Positions 32,307-33,844 of a DNA stretch of 33,844 nt are shown here, piece after piece. The notes beneath the pieces were generated by a model. It ran no database searches. It worked only from the letters and a program-made list of their open reading frames with translations, and was not told the origin of the DNA. Both the position numbers and the translations under genes were made by a program. How positions within the stretch are numbered: the first letter of the stretch is position 1; each line of letters opens with the position of its first letter. The DNA comes from Erysipelothrix aquatica (GTDB lineage: Bacteria; Bacillota_I; Bacilli_A; Erysipelotrichales; Erysipelotrichaceae), in NCBI RefSeq assembly GCF_009828775.2, contig NZ_WTSY02000022.1, forward strand, positions 1 through 33,844, read 5' to 3'.

Positions 32307-33764
32307 ATGAGTAAAGAGAAAAATAAGGAGTTTATTCTTTCGAAAAAATCTGTGATTATTGGAATTCAAGTGATTGCTTCCGTAATTACAGTGTTTTTTA
32401 TTTATAGAATGGGATTACTGCCGATAAAGTACTTTTCAACCGTTGTTGGTATTGTTGTCGCGTTACTGGTCCTATTAGGGATTTTTGTTTACAAAACTAA
32501 AGGGAAAATTAACTGGTTCGCGAAGATTCTGAGCCTTATCTTGAGCCTCTTTCTAGTAATAGGAAGTGGTTATGCTATGAAAGGTGGGAACCTGCTCTCT
32601 AGAGTCACAGGAGCAAGCAAAGATACCCATATTATTTCAATCATTGTTGACAAAGATAGTAGTTATAAAACCTTGTCAGATTTGTCTGGTGTAAAAATTG
32701 CAGCAAACTTCCAAATGGATAAATCCAATATGGAAAAAGGTGTCGAATTGTTTGAACAAAAACATAAATATAAAGTTAGCACCGATGAGTATACAAGCTA
32801 TGAGAACATGAATAGGGATTTACTGGATGGTACAATTCCAGCAATTATGATCAGTGAATCACACAGAGGATTTTTAAAAGAATTTAATGAAAACTTCGAT
32901 GCTCAAACGAGAGTAATAGAGTTTGTATCCTATGAAGTTGACACAAGTATTAAAAAGGCAAATGCTAATGTAAGTGAAGATACGTACTCAATTTTTATTA
33001 CAGGGATTGATACATATGGACCTGTGTCTTCTGTATCGAGATCAGATGTCAATATGATAATGACTGTAAATCCAAATGAAAATCAAATTCTACTAACAAG
33101 TATTCCACGAGACTATCATGTGGAGTTAGGAACAATTGGTGCAATGGACAAACTTACTCATGCGGGTATTTATGGAGTTGGTGAATCTATTACCACACTC
33201 GAAAAACTACTTAATATTGAAATTGATTATTTCCTAAAGGTTAACTTTAGCTCAGTGGAGCAAATTGTAGATGCATTAGGTGGAGTAGAAGTTTACTCAC
33301 AAAATTCGTTTACTACAAGAACTGAGCCATATGTTCAAATAAAAAATGGTATGAATTATTTAAACGGTTCCGAGTCACTTGCGTTCGTGAGAGAACGCTA
33401 TAATCTTCCTGATGGGGATAATGGCCGTGTTAGAAATCAACAAGAACTCATTAAGGGAATGATTAATAAAGCGGTATCACCAAAAATCTTAACTAATTTT
33501 GATAGTATTATTGCAAGTGTTTCAGATAGTATGCAATTGAGTATGAGTGATGGCGATGTGAAGTCAATTATAAGGCACCAACTAGATACTGGTAAATCAT
33601 GGGAAATAGTGCAGTATCAACTAAGTGGCTTTGGAGCTACAAGCAATACTACGTACTCTATGCCTGGATGGGATTTATATGTAATGAATCCGGACTTTGA
33701 TACGGTAAACCATGCGTCTGATCTAATTGAAAGTATGGAAATGAATCAGAGAATTCAGCCATAA
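32307..33764 (+). CDS. LCP (LytR-CpsA-Psr) family glycopolymer ligase 2
   Basis: 485 residues from the ATG that follows GTGAGG by 6 bases; a GTG 12 bases upstream is the start of that same site and less likely. It has the same layout as the first LCP protein: three N-terminal membrane helices, accessory domain, and LCP domain with SDVNMIMTVNP, SIPRDYHV, VDALGGV, FVRERY and DGDNGRVRNQQE, which keep the phosphate-binding Arg residues. Long identical runs with the first copy show a duplication, while codon use looks more AT-rich here. The likely role is ligation of a capsule or wall polymer, perhaps specific to the downstream locus. Confidence 0.93.
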   Translation: MSKEKNKEFILSKKSVIIGIQVIASVITVFFIYRMGLLPIKYFSTVVGIVVALLVLLGIFVYKTKGKINWFAKILSLILSLFLVIGSGYAMKGGNLLSRVTGASKDTHIISIIVDKDSSYKTLSDLSGVKIAANFQMDKSNMEKGVELFEQKHKYKVSTDEYTSYENMNRDLLDGTIPAIMISESHRGFLKEFNENFDAQTRVIEFVSYEVDTSIKKANANVSEDTYSIFITGIDTYGPVSSVSRSDVNMIMTVNPNENQILLTSIPRDYHVELGTIGAMDKLTHAGIYGVGESITTLEKLLNIEIDYFLKVNFSSVEQIVDALGGVEVYSQNSFTTRTEPYVQIKNGMNYLNGSESLAFVRERYNLPDGDNGRVRNQQELIKGMINKAVSPKILTNFDSIIASVSDSMQLSMSDGDVKSIIRHQLDTGKSWEIVQYQLSGFGATSNTTYSMPGWDLYVMNPDFDTVNHASDLIESMEMNQRIQP

Positions 33765-33844
33765 TTACCGAGTCTTTAGAAAGGAAGTAAAGTGTTGTTT
33801 AACACAATACAAGTTTATTAAATGAAAATTTTAAAATATAAAAT
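33765..33844 (+). other. Gap after the second LCP gene; possible start of a next gene
   Basis: An ATG at 33822 opens a frame (MKILKYK) that runs out of the window. No convincing ribosome binding site precedes it, so a gene start here is only a guess. A weak GTGTT/AACAC inverted repeat lies at 33793-33806. Confidence 0.25.

Overview
The window reads like a low-GC Gram-positive (Bacillota) chromosome: AT-rich codons, strong GGAGG-type ribosome binding sites, TGA used as a normal stop, LytR-CpsA-Psr wall-polymer ligases, a PTS permease with a BglG/LicT-type antiterminator, and a cre-like box. The mix of huge cadherin-like/dockerin surface proteins with this gene set suggests an Erysipelotrichia- or Clostridia-like host, but that placement is recall-based and weak.

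Region 1 (2-23719, + strand) is one tightly packed operon of four exported or membrane proteins, about 70% of the window. The first gene is cut by the window start and already encodes 4501 residues: three glycine-rich modules, about 39 cadherin-like beta-sandwich domains, one Big_2 Ig-like domain, a dockerin-associated module and a C-terminal type I dockerin. The second (2442 aa) has a signal peptide, an N-terminal cohesin-like domain, about 22 cadherin-like domains and a C-terminal dockerin. The third (796 aa) has a signal peptide, an N-terminal cohesin, five cadherin-like domains split by an Asn/Gly/Thr linker, and a C-terminal membrane anchor. The fourth is a 161-aa single-pass membrane protein of unknown role. 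No gene carries an enzyme domain, LPXTG signal or S-layer domain. The simplest reading is a three-link chain held by cohesin-dockerin contacts: anchor, adaptor fibre, giant tip protein. It resembles a cellulosome scaffold in its joints but is built only of spacer and binding domains. Gene order runs from the outermost link to the anchor. A bidirectional terminator closes the operon.

Region 2 (23824-26214, - strand) holds a PTS EIIBC permease of the N-acetylmuramate/sucrose subgroup and, upstream of it, its antiterminator gene. The leader between them has a promoter with a cre-like box, a RAT-like hairpin, and an overlapping intrinsic terminator: a complete antitermination switch.

Region 3 (26266-28523) is a flavin module: a luciferase-like monooxygenase and an NADPH-dependent FMN reductase in one - strand operon, divergent from an HxlR-type regulator. 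Palindromic candidate operators lie in the shared promoter region.

Region 4 (28683-33844, + strand) looks like the edge of a surface-polysaccharide locus: two paralogous LCP ligases flank an acyltransferase-3 membrane protein and an initiating polyprenyl-phosphate sugar transferase. The locus probably continues past the window. No tRNA, rRNA, IS element, CRISPR array or origin was seen, and no gene-free stretch exceeds 300 bases.
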